Assembly: GCF_963515715.1 (NCBI RefSeq)
Contig: NZ_CAUPZS010000001.1
Coordinates: forward strand, 309,559-373,558
DNA length: 64,000 bases
Source of the DNA: Clostridium_AW sp963515715
GTDB lineage: Bacteria > Bacillota > Clostridia > Clostridiales > Clostridiaceae
Direction of reading: 5' to 3'
Positions 35,126 through 45,236 of this stretch are shown here, one piece after another. Made by a program: the position numbers and the translations under genes. Under the pieces are notes generated by a model. The model was not told where the DNA came from, searched no databases, and was given only the letters and a program-made list of their open reading frames with translations. Each line of letters starts with the position of its first letter. The first letter of the stretch is position 1.

Positions 35126-36172
35126 CTACACCCCTTTATAAATATTGTTATCTTCTATATAACTTCTCCTTAGTTGACCGCAGGCAGCATTTATATCTGC
35201 TCCCATCTCTCTTCTAACTGTAGTTTCAATCCCTTTTTTTAATAGAATATTGCTAAAGTGTTTAATATTCTCTGCAGAAGATTTCTTTAAGCCATTTTCT
35301 TTTATTTCATTCACTGGTATTAAATTAACATGACAAAGCATTCCTTTGAGAAGTTCCCCAAGTTCTTCTGCATGTTTATCACTATCGTTTACATCTTTTA
35401 CTAAAGCATATTCAAAGGTTATTCTTCTATTGGTTTTTTTAATATAATATTTACAACATTCGATTATATCACATATTTTATATTTATTTGAGATGGGCAT
35501 CATAGTTTTTCTCAATTCATCATTAGAAGCATGAAGAGATATAGCTAAAGTTATTTGCATGTTTTTATCAGCTAATTCTATTATTTTTGGCACTATTCCA
35601 CAAGTTGATAAAGTAATATGTCTTTGCCCTATATTCAGTCCTTGTGATGAATTTACTAATTCTATAAACTTAACTACATTTTCAAAATTATCTAATGGTT
35701 CACCACTTCCCATCATTACTATATTGCTAATTCTCTCATTTATTTCTAAAGATGCCCTTAATATTTCCCCTAGAATTTCTCCTGGAGTAAGATTTCTAAC
35801 CATTCCACCAATAGTTGATGCACAAAAGTTGCAACCCATTCTACATCCAATTTGTGTAGATACACATATGGAATTACCATGCTTATATTTCATTACTACG
35901 GATTCAATTATGTTTCCGTCACTATATTTAAATAAAAATTTTATAGTTTGCCCATCTTTAGACTCTATTTTTTTAATCACTTCAGGTATACTAAGGTAAA
36001 AATTATTCTTTAATAATTCTTTAGCATTTGAGGATAAATTTTTCATATTATCAAAATCATAAACACCTTTATAAATCCAATTGAATATTTGACTACTTCT
36101 AAAACCTTTTTCGCCATTATCAACTAGCCAATTTTTTAATTCTTCTATTGAATAATCTAATATATTTTCCAT
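35126..36172 (-). CDS. rlmN: 23S rRNA (adenine2503-C2)-methyltransferase RlmN
   Basis: A 348-residue radical SAM methyltransferase for A2503 of 23S rRNA and A37 of some tRNAs. Cluster motif GCRMGCNFCAS in CVSTQIGCRMGCNFC; NIVMMGSGEPLDNF and ISLHASND also match; the mechanistic C-terminal Cys is in NAACGQLR. ATG 36172 is preferred (TAGGTGA upstream) over 36187, which lies inside rsmB. Confidence 0.97.
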   Translation of the reverse strand: MENILDYSIEELKNWLVDNGEKGFRSSQIFNWIYKGVYDFDNMKNLSSNAKELLKNNFYLSIPEVIKKIESKDGQTIKFLFKYSDGNIIESVVMKYKHGNSICVSTQIGCRMGCNFCASTIGGMVRNLTPGEILGEILRASLEINERISNIVMMGSGEPLDNFENVVKFIELVNSSQGLNIGQRHITLSTCGIVPKIIELADKNMQITLAISLHASNDELRKTMMPISNKYKICDIIECCKYYIKKTNRRITFEYALVKDVNDSDKHAEELGELLKGMLCHVNLIPVNEIKENGLKKSSAENIKHFSNILLKKGIETTVRREMGADINAACGQLRRSYIEDNNIYKGV

Positions 36173-36180
36173 ATATTCAC

Positions 36181-37503
36181 CTACCATTGTTTTCTTAATC
36201 TAGCAATAAAGAAACCATCCATATTTTCATTTGGCAGTATAGTAACAACACCGTCATTATATATTAAATTTGACATATTGCCAAAGTAAATAGGTTCTAT
36301 TTTAAATTCTTTATATTTGTCTAAAAACCATTTTATATTTTCTTCATTCTCCTCTTTATTTAGTGTACAGGTGGAATACAATAAAATACCATCTTTTTTT
36401 ACATATGCTGAAGCATTTTCTAAGATTTTTCTTTGTATTTTTATTAAGGATTTTAAAGATTGAGTTTGTTTAGTGTACTTTATTTCAGGTTTTTTTCTAA
36501 TTATACCCAAACCTGAACAAGGTACGTCAATCAAAACTCTTTGAGCCATATCCTTTAAATTATCATTATATATAGTAGCGTCCATAACATTTAAAGAAAT
36601 GTTTGTTATTCCTAATCTATTCATGTTGTTCTTTATTAATGATAATTTATTTTCATGCAAATCAAAAGCCATAACTTTACCGGTATTATTCATTATCTCA
36701 GAAATATGAGTGGTTTTGCCACCAGGAGCACTACAAAGGTCTAGAACAATCATATCTTCTTGTAGTTCCATAGAAGGTGCTACAAGCATTGCACTCTCAT
36801 CCTGAACAGTAATATACCCATCTTTAAATAAAGGATTGTTTTCTATACTTTTGCCCTTAATTATATCAATTGCCTCAGGACATATTGCTCCCTCTTTTAC
36901 ATTATAATTATTTTCTATTAATCTGTCCCATATTTCTTCATAATTACTTTTTAAGTTATTCACTCTTACATTAACATTGGGTTTTGAATTTAAACCTTCT
37001 AGTATTTTTTCAGTATACTCAATTCCGTATTGCTTTAAAAATAAATCCACCATCCATTTTGGGAAAGAATATTCAAAGCATAGTCTTTCTACTTCATTCC
37101 CTTTAAAAAAATCTTCATCTTTTCGTCTTATATAATTTCTTAACACGCCATTTACCAAACCTGACGCTTTTTTTGATTTTTCTTTTGCTAATTCCACACA
37201 CTCATTAACCGCTGCAAAATTAGGTACTTTATCTAAATATCTAATTTGATATATTCCAATTCTTAAAATATTTAAAATTTCCTTATCCGTTTTATTTATA
37301 TCATTTTTTAAAAAGTTGCTTAGAATTTTATCTATGGAATATTTATATTTAATTGTTCCGTAGACAATTTCGGTAACTAATCCTCTATCTACATCTTTTA
37401 AATCATACTTATTCAAAGTATTATTTAATACTATATTAGAATAGGAGTTTTTATAAAAAACATCATAGAGTATATCTAACGCTATTTTTCTGCTATCTGT
37501 CAT
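36181..37503 (-). CDS. rsmB: 16S rRNA (cytosine967-C5)-methyltransferase RsmB
   Basis: A 440-residue enzyme with an N-terminal NusB-like RNA-binding domain (about residues 1-130, with RIGIYQIRYLDKVPNFAAVNECV) and a C-terminal methyltransferase domain: LDLCSAPGGKTTHI, DVPCSGLGIIRKKPE and STCTLNKEENE, which hold the two catalytic cysteines. ATG at 37503 has GAGGTAT upstream. Confidence 0.96.
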   Translation of the reverse strand: MTDSRKIALDILYDVFYKNSYSNIVLNNTLNKYDLKDVDRGLVTEIVYGTIKYKYSIDKILSNFLKNDINKTDKEILNILRIGIYQIRYLDKVPNFAAVNECVELAKEKSKKASGLVNGVLRNYIRRKDEDFFKGNEVERLCFEYSFPKWMVDLFLKQYGIEYTEKILEGLNSKPNVNVRVNNLKSNYEEIWDRLIENNYNVKEGAICPEAIDIIKGKSIENNPLFKDGYITVQDESAMLVAPSMELQEDMIVLDLCSAPGGKTTHISEIMNNTGKVMAFDLHENKLSLIKNNMNRLGITNISLNVMDATIYNDNLKDMAQRVLIDVPCSGLGIIRKKPEIKYTKQTQSLKSLIKIQRKILENASAYVKKDGILLYSTCTLNKEENEENIKWFLDKYKEFKIEPIYFGNMSNLIYNDGVVTILPNENMDGFFIARLRKQW

Positions 37504-37533
37504 CACTATACCTCAATTTCTTCAATATAATAA

Positions 37534-37567
37534 AGAAAATTGTATGGATAGAATCCATACATTTTCT
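37534..37567 (-). terminator. hairpin/terminator between yugP and rsmB
   Basis: AGAAAAT-GTATGGAT / ATCCATAC-ATTTTCT arms with one mismatch and a 3-nt loop, just after the yugP stop; the minus-strand tail is TTTCTTTATT. Confidence 0.7.
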
Positions 37568-37571
37568 AAAA

Positions 37572-38255
37572 TTAATCTCTTCTTCTATTACTTAATGCGA
37601 TCAACCTTAATAACTGTGAAATCGCAGTTATAGCAGCAGCTACATAAGTCATAGCAGCAGCTTTTAATACTTTTCTTGCTCCCTCTGCTTCTTCACCATA
37701 AAGTATTCCCGTTCCTTCTAGAACATCCATTGCCCTACTTGACGCATTAAATTCCACTGGCAATGTAATCAGTTGAAATATTACCACTGCAAGGAATAGA
37801 TAAATTCCTGTATTTAATAGGCTTGGTATTGAAAAAAGAAGACCTACGAAAAATATTGTCCAGGATAACCTTGAACCTATATTTGCAACAGGTACAATAC
37901 TGTTTCTTATCACTAAAGGTGAGTAATTTTCTTCATGTTGAAATGCGTGACCTGTTTCATGAGCAGCTATTCCAATGGCTGCTACTGATGTGCCGTGATA
38001 CACCTCGGATGAGAGTCTCATAACTCTATTTCTTGGATCATAATGATCCGTAAGTTTTCCACGAACAAGTTCTATTGGGACATCATGAAGTCCATGACTA
38101 TCTAACAATCTTCTAGCTACTTGAGCGCCGGTATAACCATTAGAACTTTTTAATCTAGAATATTTTTCATAAGTAGAATTTATTCTCATCTGAGCCCAAA
38201 GTGATATCAACATTGCTGGCAATAAAATTATCATTGTACTATCAAAATAAAACAT
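37572..38255 (-). CDS. YugP-type membrane zinc metallopeptidase
   Basis: A 227-residue neutral zinc metallopeptidase (YugP family). It has an N-terminal membrane segment, the zinc motif AAHETGHAFQH near residue 115, two more hydrophobic helices and a C-terminal one, with ASSRAMDVLEGTG holding the likely third ligand region. Substrate unknown. It sits between fmt and rsmB, as in other clostridia. Confidence 0.9.
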   Translation of the reverse strand: MFYFDSTMIILLPAMLISLWAQMRINSTYEKYSRLKSSNGYTGAQVARRLLDSHGLHDVPIELVRGKLTDHYDPRNRVMRLSSEVYHGTSVAAIGIAAHETGHAFQHEENYSPLVIRNSIVPVANIGSRLSWTIFFVGLLFSIPSLLNTGIYLFLAVVIFQLITLPVEFNASSRAMDVLEGTGILYGEEAEGARKVLKAAAMTYVAAAITAISQLLRLIALSNRRRD

Positions 38256-38268
38256 ATAATTTCCTCCT

Positions 38269-39198
38269 TTATTTTAAAACAGCCCCCTTTTGTATTTTGT
38301 TTCCCCTTATGTAGTCTTCTACAAACATTGGTTTTTTGGAAGGGAACTGTATTTTCTGTATTAATAAAGCTCCTTTACCTGTAGCTACTTTTATACCCTG
38401 ATTAGAAACCTCTATTATATAACCTGCTTCATGCTTGCATTCTTCATCTATTAATTTGCATTGATATATTTTCATAATTTCATCATTGTATGTTGTAAAA
38501 GCTAAAGGCCAAGGATTTAATCCTCTAATTAGATTATTTATACTCTTATTATCTAAATTCCAATTTATGCGTCCTGTTTCCCTTGATAGCATAGGAGCAT
38601 AACAAGAGTCCTCATCTTTTTGCTTTTCTCTTATTATTGTTCCCTCTAATATTCCTTTTATAGTCTTTATTAAAAGGTCTCCTCCATCCGCCATGATCAT
38701 ATCATGAAGTTCCCCGAAGGTCATTTCTTCTTTAATTTCGTATACGCTTTTTAAAAGCATATCTCCTGTGTCCAATCCTTCATCCATAAACATAGTGGTG
38801 TTTCCACTTTCTTTTTCACCCTTTATAATTGCCCAATTTATTGGTGCAGCTCCCCTATATCGAGGAAGAATGGATGCATGTAAGTTAATACAACCATATT
38901 TAGGTATATCCAAAATTTCTTTAGATAATATTTGTCCATAAGCTACTACAATTATAAAATCTGGGTTTATATTTCTTAACTCTTCTATATATTCTCTATC
39001 TTTCTTTAAATTTTCTGGTTGAAAAACTTTAATATTATGCTCTATTGCTATTTCTTTTACTGGAGACATTCCAAGTTTCTTGCCTCTTCCCTTAGGTCTA
39101 TCAGGTTGTGTAAATACAGCCTCTACTTCAAATTCATTGATTAAAGCTTTTAAAGAAGGTACTGCAAAATCTGGAGTACCCATAAAAACTATCTTCAT
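38269..39198 (-). CDS. fmt: methionyl-tRNA formyltransferase
   Basis: A 309-residue enzyme formylating initiator Met-tRNA. Seen: VFMGTPDFAVPSLKAL, QPDRPKGRGKKL, INLHASILPRYRGAAPINWA (folate-binding) and MDEGLDTGDML. It is 8 nt downstream of def, giving the formylation/deformylation pair. Confidence 0.97.
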   Translation of the reverse strand: MKIVFMGTPDFAVPSLKALINEFEVEAVFTQPDRPKGRGKKLGMSPVKEIAIEHNIKVFQPENLKKDREYIEELRNINPDFIIVVAYGQILSKEILDIPKYGCINLHASILPRYRGAAPINWAIIKGEKESGNTTMFMDEGLDTGDMLLKSVYEIKEEMTFGELHDMIMADGGDLLIKTIKGILEGTIIREKQKDEDSCYAPMLSRETGRINWNLDNKSINNLIRGLNPWPLAFTTYNDEIMKIYQCKLIDEECKHEAGYIIEVSNQGIKVATGKGALLIQKIQFPSKKPMFVEDYIRGNKIQKGAVLK

Positions 39199-39206
39199 AA
39201 TTGATA

Positions 39207-39656
39207 TTACTCCTCGCTTTTAATAATTTTGTCTACAAATAGTATTCCATTTAAATGATCTATTTCATGGCATAAAGCTCTTGCCATAAAGTCCTCTCCT
39301 TCAACTAGTATTTCTTCTCCTGCTCTATTTAAAGCTTTAACTTTTACTCTATAAGGTCTTTTTACAGTCCCTGCTTCCCCTGGAATGCTTAAGCATCCTT
39401 CTTCATCGATACAAGTACCTTCTTCTTCAATTATTTCAGGGTTAATTAAAAATACTGGTCCTTCTCCTATATCTATTACCACAGCTCTTTTTAAAATCCC
39501 AACCTGTGGAGCTGCTAAGCCTACTCCATTATTGTGGTACATTGTTTCTAACATATCATCTAATAATAACTGTAATCTATCATCTATCTTTTCTACTGGT
39601 CTACTTTTTTTTCTTAAAACTTCTTCTCCATATTTTCTTACACTTCTTAATGCCAT
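39207..39656 (-). CDS. def: peptide deformylase
   Basis: A 149-residue metalloenzyme removing N-formyl groups. All three motifs are present: GVGLAAPQVG, EEGCLSIPGE and HEIDHLNGILFVD, carrying the Cys and two His metal ligands and catalytic Glu. Located between priA and fmt. Confidence 0.98.
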   Translation of the reverse strand: MALRSVRKYGEEVLRKKSRPVEKIDDRLQLLLDDMLETMYHNNGVGLAAPQVGILKRAVVIDIGEGPVFLINPEIIEEEGTCIDEEGCLSIPGEAGTVKRPYRVKVKALNRAGEEILVEGEDFMARALCHEIDHLNGILFVDKIIKSEE

Positions 39657-39676
39657 AACTATACCTCCAAATAATA

Positions 39677-41878
39677 TTATATTAAACTTAATGGGTTCGC
39701 ATCTATGCTAACTCTAATACTATTATACACATCTTTTAAAGAGGAATAAATTCTTTCTTTAACATATTTTTTTTCCTCCTTAGTTAAATTGCCTTTTATA
39801 ATTATTTGCCATCTAAAATTATTGTTTATTTTAGATATTTCACAAGGACATGGTCCTAGTAGCTCTATTCTATCATTATTTTCAAAGAAATTTTTTAAAA
39901 TTATGCCAACATTTTGTATACTTTTTATTAATATATCTTCATTTTCGCTAGATAAGTTTATTAGCATGAGATCTATATATGGGGGATAATTCATAAGGTT
40001 TCTGATTTTAATTTCTTCATTATAAAAAGAATTATAATTATTTTCAGTTGAATATTTTATAGCATAACTATCAGGGTTATAAGTTTGAACTACTACATTC
40101 CCAGGTTTTTCTCCTCTTCCAGCTCTACCTGACACCTGTGTTATTAGCTGAAATGTTCTTTCGGAGGCTCTAAAATCTGGTAGATTTAATGATAAATCAG
40201 CAGCTATAACACCTACTAATGTTACATTTTTAAAATCCAGACCCTTGGCTATCATTTGAGTACCGATTAATATATCAGCTCTTCCATTTTTAAAGGTATT
40301 ATATATATCTTCATATGAATTTTTCCTTCTAGTAGTATCAAAGTCCATCCTTAATGTTCTGCTGCTGGGAAAAAGTCTTTTTACTTCTTGTTCAATTTTT
40401 TCTGTTCCAACTCCAAAATACTTCACATATTTACTACCACATTTAGGACAGTCTTTGCTAACTCTTTGTTTACTACCACAATAATGACAAAGTAAATATT
40501 CCTTTGAAAAGTGATAAGTTAATGCTATATCGCACTGGTTACATTTAAAAACATAACCGCATTTTCTACAAGAAACAAAAGTTGAAAATCCTCTTCTGTT
40601 TAAAAATAATATAATTTGCTCCTTCTTGCTTAGGGCTTCTTCTATACCATTTAGTAATTCTCTACTGAACATTGATTTGTTGTTGTTTAACAATTCTTCT
40701 CTCATGTCAACAACAGCTATCTTTGGTAGTTTAGCACCATCTGCCCTCTCGTTTAATGTTATGAGCTGAATTTCCCCTTTTTCACACCTATAATAGGTCT
40801 CTATAGAAGGAGTTGCTGTCCCTAAAACAATTTTACAATTGTAAAATTCACCCTTCATCTCGGCAATTTCCCTAGCGTTATATTTAGGATCGCTGTCAGA
40901 TTTATAACTAGACTCATGTTCTTCATCGATTACTATTAGCCCTAAGTTGCTAAAAGGTAAAAATATAGCTGATCTGGCACCAATAGCTACCTTAACGTTT
41001 CCTTCTTTAACTCTAAGCCATTCATCATATTTTTCACCATCAGAAAGCTTACTGTGAAATACAGTAATATCCTTTCCAAATCTGCCTTTAAACCTCTCTA
41101 CCATTTGAGGAGTTAACGCAATCTCAGGGACCAAAATAATACTTTCCTTATTTTTATTAATCATTTCTTCTACTAAACTCATATATATTTCAGTTTTACC
41201 ACTTCCGGTGACTCCGTGGATTAAATAGTTTATCTTATTAGAATTTAATATGAAATTAATAGTTTCTTTTTGCTTTAAACTTAATTGTTTCTTTTTGTAA
41301 GCTTTGTATTCTCTATCATTATATCTATTTATAACTATTTCTTTACTAACTAAGAATCCATGTTTTATCATTGTGTTTATTGATGAAAGAGAAAGTTTAA
41401 ATTTATTACTTAACAAACTTTTTGTTAACTTACCATTATTCTTTGACACTAAGTCATATATAGCTACATATGGCTCCTTAGAGAATTTATTATTTAAGGC
41501 CTCTCCAATAAATAAATAATTTTCTTTTTTGTTTTTAATTCCTTTAAATAGAGCTGAGGGAAAAATTGTTTTTATACATTCCATGTATGTACATAAATAT
41601 TTTTCTCTCATTATATTCATAAGCTTTATATCTTCAGTTCTTAGTATCGGAAAGTTATAATCAATATTTGATATAGCTTTTAATGATATAGAGCTATCAA
41701 TTTCCTCATACAATTCTATAACAAAGCCATCTATTTTTCTATTTCCTAAGCCAAAAGGAACGTATACCCTCATACCTACTTCAATTTTGCCTAAGAGTTT
41801 TTCTGGAACAGAATAAGTAAATATCCTGTCCAATTGAATTGAGTTGCTGTTAATCACTATTCCGGCGTATTTTAACAC
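39677..41878 (-). CDS. priA: primosomal replication protein PriA
   Basis: A 733-residue DExH helicase that restarts stalled forks. N-terminal 3'-binding domain; GVTGSGKTEIYMSL, LVPEIALTPQMVERF, VIDEEHESSYKSD, LGTATPS and the zinc-binding insert CRKCGYVFKCNQCDI then CHYCGSKQ and CPKCGSK; VSGRAGRGEKPG ends the helicase core. AAGGGTG precedes the ATG. Confidence 0.97.
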   Translation of the reverse strand: MLKYAGIVINSNSIQLDRIFTYSVPEKLLGKIEVGMRVYVPFGLGNRKIDGFVIELYEEIDSSISLKAISNIDYNFPILRTEDIKLMNIMREKYLCTYMECIKTIFPSALFKGIKNKKENYLFIGEALNNKFSKEPYVAIYDLVSKNNGKLTKSLLSNKFKLSLSSINTMIKHGFLVSKEIVINRYNDREYKAYKKKQLSLKQKETINFILNSNKINYLIHGVTGSGKTEIYMSLVEEMINKNKESIILVPEIALTPQMVERFKGRFGKDITVFHSKLSDGEKYDEWLRVKEGNVKVAIGARSAIFLPFSNLGLIVIDEEHESSYKSDSDPKYNAREIAEMKGEFYNCKIVLGTATPSIETYYRCEKGEIQLITLNERADGAKLPKIAVVDMREELLNNNKSMFSRELLNGIEEALSKKEQIILFLNRRGFSTFVSCRKCGYVFKCNQCDIALTYHFSKEYLLCHYCGSKQRVSKDCPKCGSKYVKYFGVGTEKIEQEVKRLFPSSRTLRMDFDTTRRKNSYEDIYNTFKNGRADILIGTQMIAKGLDFKNVTLVGVIAADLSLNLPDFRASERTFQLITQVSGRAGRGEKPGNVVVQTYNPDSYAIKYSTENNYNSFYNEEIKIRNLMNYPPYIDLMLINLSSENEDILIKSIQNVGIILKNFFENNDRIELLGPCPCEISKINNNFRWQIIIKGNLTKEEKKYVKERIYSSLKDVYNSIRVSIDANPLSLI

Positions 41879-41911
41879 ACAATCACCCTTTTAAATTTAA
41901 ATATACTAAAT

Positions 41912-41953
41912 AAAAGAGGCCTTTTTCGCATTTTGCGAATATTTGCCCCTTTA
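41912..41953 (-). terminator. intrinsic terminator after coaBC
   Basis: Two-part stem on the minus strand: lower AAAGGGGC / GCCTCTTT (one G-U) and upper TTCGCA / TGCGAA, followed by T-rich sequence. It lies between coaBC and priA. Confidence 0.7.
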
Positions 41954-41960
41954 AAAATTA

Positions 41961-43157
41961 CTATTTATTAATATTTTTCAATATAACATCGAATAATTCC
42001 TTAGCTATTTCTCTTTTAGAAACCTTTGAAGTTTCAATTATATTGCCATCTCGACATATTATTGAAACCTTGTTATCCTCTGAAGCAAATCCAATACCAT
42101 CACCAGTTATATCATTGGCAACTATATAATCTAAATTTTTTCTTTCTAATTTAGACTGAGCATTTTCCATTAAATCATGACTTTCAGCTGCAAAACCAAC
42201 TAAGATCTGTTCCTTTTTAATTTCACCAAGGTTTTTTAATATATCCATATCTTTAACAAACTCTAAATTGAACTCATCTCTTGATTTTTTTATTTTCTTT
42301 TCAGAGTAGCTTTTAGGTTTATAGTCTGCTACTGCAGCAGATTTAATTACAATATCTTGGCTATCATAATATTTTATTACCTCATCATACATTTCCTTAT
42401 TGGTATTTACTTGAATTGTTTTCACACCAAAAGGTTTTTTCAAATTTGTCGGTCCTGAAATTAAAATTACTTCTGCCCCTCTATCTCTTGCTTCTTCAGC
42501 TATTGAATAACCCATCTTTCCTGTAGATTTATTTGTTATATATCTTACTGGATCAATGGGAGCTAGTGTTGGTCCGGCAGTAACCAATACTTTTTTTCCT
42601 TGTAAATCCTTTGTGGGATATAGCATACTAATTATTTGTTCTGCGATAAGTTCTGTATCGGCTAATTTACCTTTACCAGTATCTCCGCAGGCTAATCTTC
42701 CTGCTTCAGGTTCAATAAACTTGTAACCAAGATCACTTAATTTTTTTATATTACTTTGAACAATTGAATTTGTATACATGTTCGTATTCATGGCTGGCGC
42801 AAATACCACAGTAGATCTTGTTGCCATGATGGTAGTTGAAAGCATGTCATCAGCTATACCATTAGCAACCTTACCTATAATATTGGCAGTAGCTGGTATA
42901 ACTGCAAACAAATCTGCTTTTTTAGCCAAAGAAATATGTTGTATCTCCCAATGTTTTGGTTCATCAAACATGTTTGTAACAACCATATTTTGACTTAAAC
43001 TTTGAAAGCTAAGTGGATTAACAAACTCGCAGGCAGATTTAGTCATAATTACATGAACTTCAATGTCTTTTTTTCTTAATCTGCTTATAACATCTAAAGC
43101 CTTGTAAACAGCTACACCACCAGTGACTCCAATAACTACAGTCTTTTGATTTTCCAT
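41961..43157 (-). CDS. coaBC: bifunctional phosphopantothenoylcysteine decarboxylase/synthase
   Basis: A 398-residue CoA-synthesis enzyme. The N-terminal flavin-dependent CoaC domain shows GVTGGVAVYKAL, PAMNTNMY and ACGDTGKGKLAD with the catalytic Cys; the C-terminal CoaB domain shows TAGPTLAPIDPVRYITN and SAAVADYKPK. It is 2 nt from rpoZ. Confidence 0.97.
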   Translation of the reverse strand: MENQKTVVIGVTGGVAVYKALDVISRLRKKDIEVHVIMTKSACEFVNPLSFQSLSQNMVVTNMFDEPKHWEIQHISLAKKADLFAVIPATANIIGKVANGIADDMLSTTIMATRSTVVFAPAMNTNMYTNSIVQSNIKKLSDLGYKFIEPEAGRLACGDTGKGKLADTELIAEQIISMLYPTKDLQGKKVLVTAGPTLAPIDPVRYITNKSTGKMGYSIAEEARDRGAEVILISGPTNLKKPFGVKTIQVNTNKEMYDEVIKYYDSQDIVIKSAAVADYKPKSYSEKKIKKSRDEFNLEFVKDMDILKNLGEIKKEQILVGFAAESHDLMENAQSKLERKNLDYIVANDITGDGIGFASEDNKVSIICRDGNIIETSKVSKREIAKELFDVILKNINK

Positions 43158-43159
43158 AT

Positions 43160-43378
43160 CTATTTTATGCCTTCTTTAAGCGTTTCATAAGTTATTGCAC
43201 CAGAATGTATTTCATTTATTGCAACGGTTACAGGTTTTTTAAATTCAGTCTCTATTAAAGGTTCTTCATTATTTATAAGTTGTCTTGCTCTTTTAGATGT
43301 CATTACTACTAAAGAGTATCTGTTATCTACCATTTCTAATAAGTCTACAATTGATGGATTAATCATAGAGTTGTTCAT
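43160..43378 (-). CDS. rpoZ: RNA polymerase omega subunit
   Basis: A 72-residue omega: MINPSIVDLLEMVDNRYSLV followed by SKRARQL and KPVTVAINEI. AAGGAGG lies 8 nt before ATG 43378. Its start overlaps the end of gmk by 20 nt, the classical gmk-rpoZ-coaBC order. Confidence 0.95.
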   Translation of the reverse strand: MNNSMINPSIVDLLEMVDNRYSLVVMTSKRARQLINNEEPLIETEFKKPVTVAINEIHSGAITYETLKEGIK

Positions 43379-43988
43379 GTATAAGTCCCTCCTTGGAATC
43401 TAATATTGTACTTTTTATTCTATCAACTCTGCATTTTTCAGCTAATACTATACTTTCTATTTTATTAACTGCATTTTCCACTGTATCATTAATTACAGCG
43501 TAATTATATTTTGACACATAATTTATTTCTTTGTAAGCACATTTAAATCTTGTCATCAAAGATTCCTCTGTTTCTGTGCCTCTATTGGTTATTCTATTTT
43601 TTAATTCTTCCATTGAAGGTGGAAGTATGAATATGAATACTCCATTAGGATAATTTTCTTTTACTTTTAAAGCTCCTTGAATATCTATTTCTAATATTAC
43701 ATCTTCTCCCTTTTCAATCATTTCTATAACTTTTGATTTAGGAGTTCCATAATAATTTCCATAAACCTCTGCATACTCTAGAAAATCATCTTCACTTATT
43801 TTATCAAGAAATTCTTCCTTTGACAAAAAATAATAGCTTTTCCCATTAACTTCACCTAGCCTAGGCCTTCTAGTAGTAGCAGATACAGAAATCCAAAAAT
43901 CATTTCTATCTAATAATGCTTTGCATACTGTACCTTTTCCAGTACCAGAGGGTCCAGAAATAACGATAAGTAAACCTGGGTTATTCAT
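43359..43988 (-). CDS. gmk: guanylate kinase
   Basis: A 209-residue nucleoside kinase: VISGPSGTGKGTVCKALL (P loop), SATTRRPRLGEVNGKSYYF, FLEYAEVYGNYYGTP and ILEIDIQGALKVK. It provides GDP for GTP and (p)ppGpp pools. Its ATG overlaps the remA stop by 1 nt. Confidence 0.97.
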   Translation of the reverse strand: MNNPGLLIVISGPSGTGKGTVCKALLDRNDFWISVSATTRRPRLGEVNGKSYYFLSKEEFLDKISEDDFLEYAEVYGNYYGTPKSKVIEMIEKGEDVILEIDIQGALKVKENYPNGVFIFILPPSMEELKNRITNRGTETEESLMTRFKCAYKEINYVSKYNYAVINDTVENAVNKIESIVLAEKCRVDRIKSTILDSKEGLIHEQLYD

Positions 43989-44257
43989 TATTCTTCAACC
44001 TCATCTTCATCATCATCTTTAACTGATAGTCTATGTGCAACTGTTTCAGGCTGTACAGCTGATAATATTACATGATCACTATCTGTTATTATAACAGCTC
44101 TAGTTCTTCTACCATATGTAGCATCGATTAACATCCCTCTATCCCTTGCTTCTTGAATTATTCTTTTTATTGGCGCGGACTCAGGACTTACAATAGCTAT
44201 AAGTCTATTTGCTGAAACAATATTTCCAAATCCTATGTTTATCAGTTTAATACTCAT
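43988..44257 (-). CDS. remA: RemA family DNA-binding regulator (DUF370)
   Basis: An 89-residue protein: KLINIGFGNIVSANRLIAIV, SPESAPIKRIIQEARDRG, DATYGRRTRAVIITDSDHVI and LSAVQPETVAHR match the RemA family. In Bacillus RemA activates biofilm matrix and osmoprotection genes; target genes in clostridia are unknown. The C-terminus is acidic (DDDEDEVEE). Confidence 0.93.
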   Translation of the reverse strand: MSIKLINIGFGNIVSANRLIAIVSPESAPIKRIIQEARDRGMLIDATYGRRTRAVIITDSDHVILSAVQPETVAHRLSVKDDDEDEVEE

Positions 44258-44287
44258 TAAAATCCTCCCACTTACATAAATATTATA

Positions 44288-45166
44288 TTATTCAATATTT
44301 TGAATTTGTTCTCTAATTTTTTCAATATCGTTTTTTATTTCTAATGCCAATTTAGATATGTCTAAATTATTGGCTTTTGATGCGATTGTGTTAGCTTCCC
44401 TGTTCATTTCTTGAACTATGAAATCAAGTTTTCTACCTACAGGCTCTTTTAGATTTAGAGTATCATTAACTTGTTTTAAATGGCTACTTAATCTAACTAT
44501 TTCTTCATCAATGCAAGCTTTATCAGCAAAAATGGCTACTTCCATAGCTATTCTACTTTCATCAATCTTACCATCCTCTAATAATTCATTAATTCGGGAC
44601 GTCAACTTTTCTTTATACATTATTGGAACCATAGGGGATTTTTCTTTTATTATATCCAAAGTAGCAGTAATCCTATCACATTTCTCTTTAATATCATCTC
44701 TAAGTTTTTCTCCTTCTTTCTCTCTCATCTGAATTAGGAGATCTAATGCTTCTTTTAATGGAGTTGATAGACAAGACCATAATTCTTCTATATCATCTTC
44801 TTCATATTGAAGAGTAATTACTTCAGGAAATCTAGCTATTAGGGATATTGAAATATCATTATAAACTTCATAACTATTTTTAATTTCTTTTAAACATTCA
44901 TAATAATTATTTGCTAATGCCTTGTTTAACTTTGGCTTTAAGTCCCTTTTATCATATGTATTTAAAGTAATAAATATATCTATCTTTCCCCTATGAATCT
45001 TTTCCTGTATTACATTTCTGATTCTTTCTTCTAAGGATATAAGACTCTTAGGCATTTTTACATTTAAATCACAATACCTATGATTTATACTTTTAATTTC
45101 CACTATGATGTTTCTTACGGTGTCATCATGAGTTGCCCTTCCAAATCCAGTCATACTTTTAGTCAT
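44288..45166 (-). CDS. YicC-family endoribonuclease
   Basis: A 292-residue YicC-type protein: KSMTGFGRA, IVEIKSINHRYCDLNVKMP, LEERIRNVIQEKIHRGKIDI in the N-terminal part, and the C-terminal DUF1732 block with GRKLDFIVQEMNREANTIASK. E. coli YicC is an RNase affecting sRNA turnover. ATG 45166 is chosen because GGAAGG is 9 nt upstream; ATG 45175 touches that site. It begins the remA-gmk-rpoZ-coaBC run. Confidence 0.9.
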   Translation of the reverse strand: MTKSMTGFGRATHDDTVRNIIVEIKSINHRYCDLNVKMPKSLISLEERIRNVIQEKIHRGKIDIFITLNTYDKRDLKPKLNKALANNYYECLKEIKNSYEVYNDISISLIARFPEVITLQYEEDDIEELWSCLSTPLKEALDLLIQMREKEGEKLRDDIKEKCDRITATLDIIKEKSPMVPIMYKEKLTSRINELLEDGKIDESRIAMEVAIFADKACIDEEIVRLSSHLKQVNDTLNLKEPVGRKLDFIVQEMNREANTIASKANNLDISKLALEIKNDIEKIREQIQNIE

Positions 45167-45206
45167 AATATTCATCCTTCCATTGTCTCTAGCTTAACAT
45201 ATACTC

Positions 45207-45236
45207 ATTATACATATATATTCATAATAAATTCAA
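45207..45236 (-). promoter_or_regulatory. sigma-A-type promoter of yicC operon
   Basis: Minus strand: TTGAAT, 18-nt spacer, TATAAT, 41 nt before the yicC start. Confidence 0.7.

Noticed and set aside
35559..35999. 146-codon plus-strand frame
   Set aside because: Shadow of rlmN.
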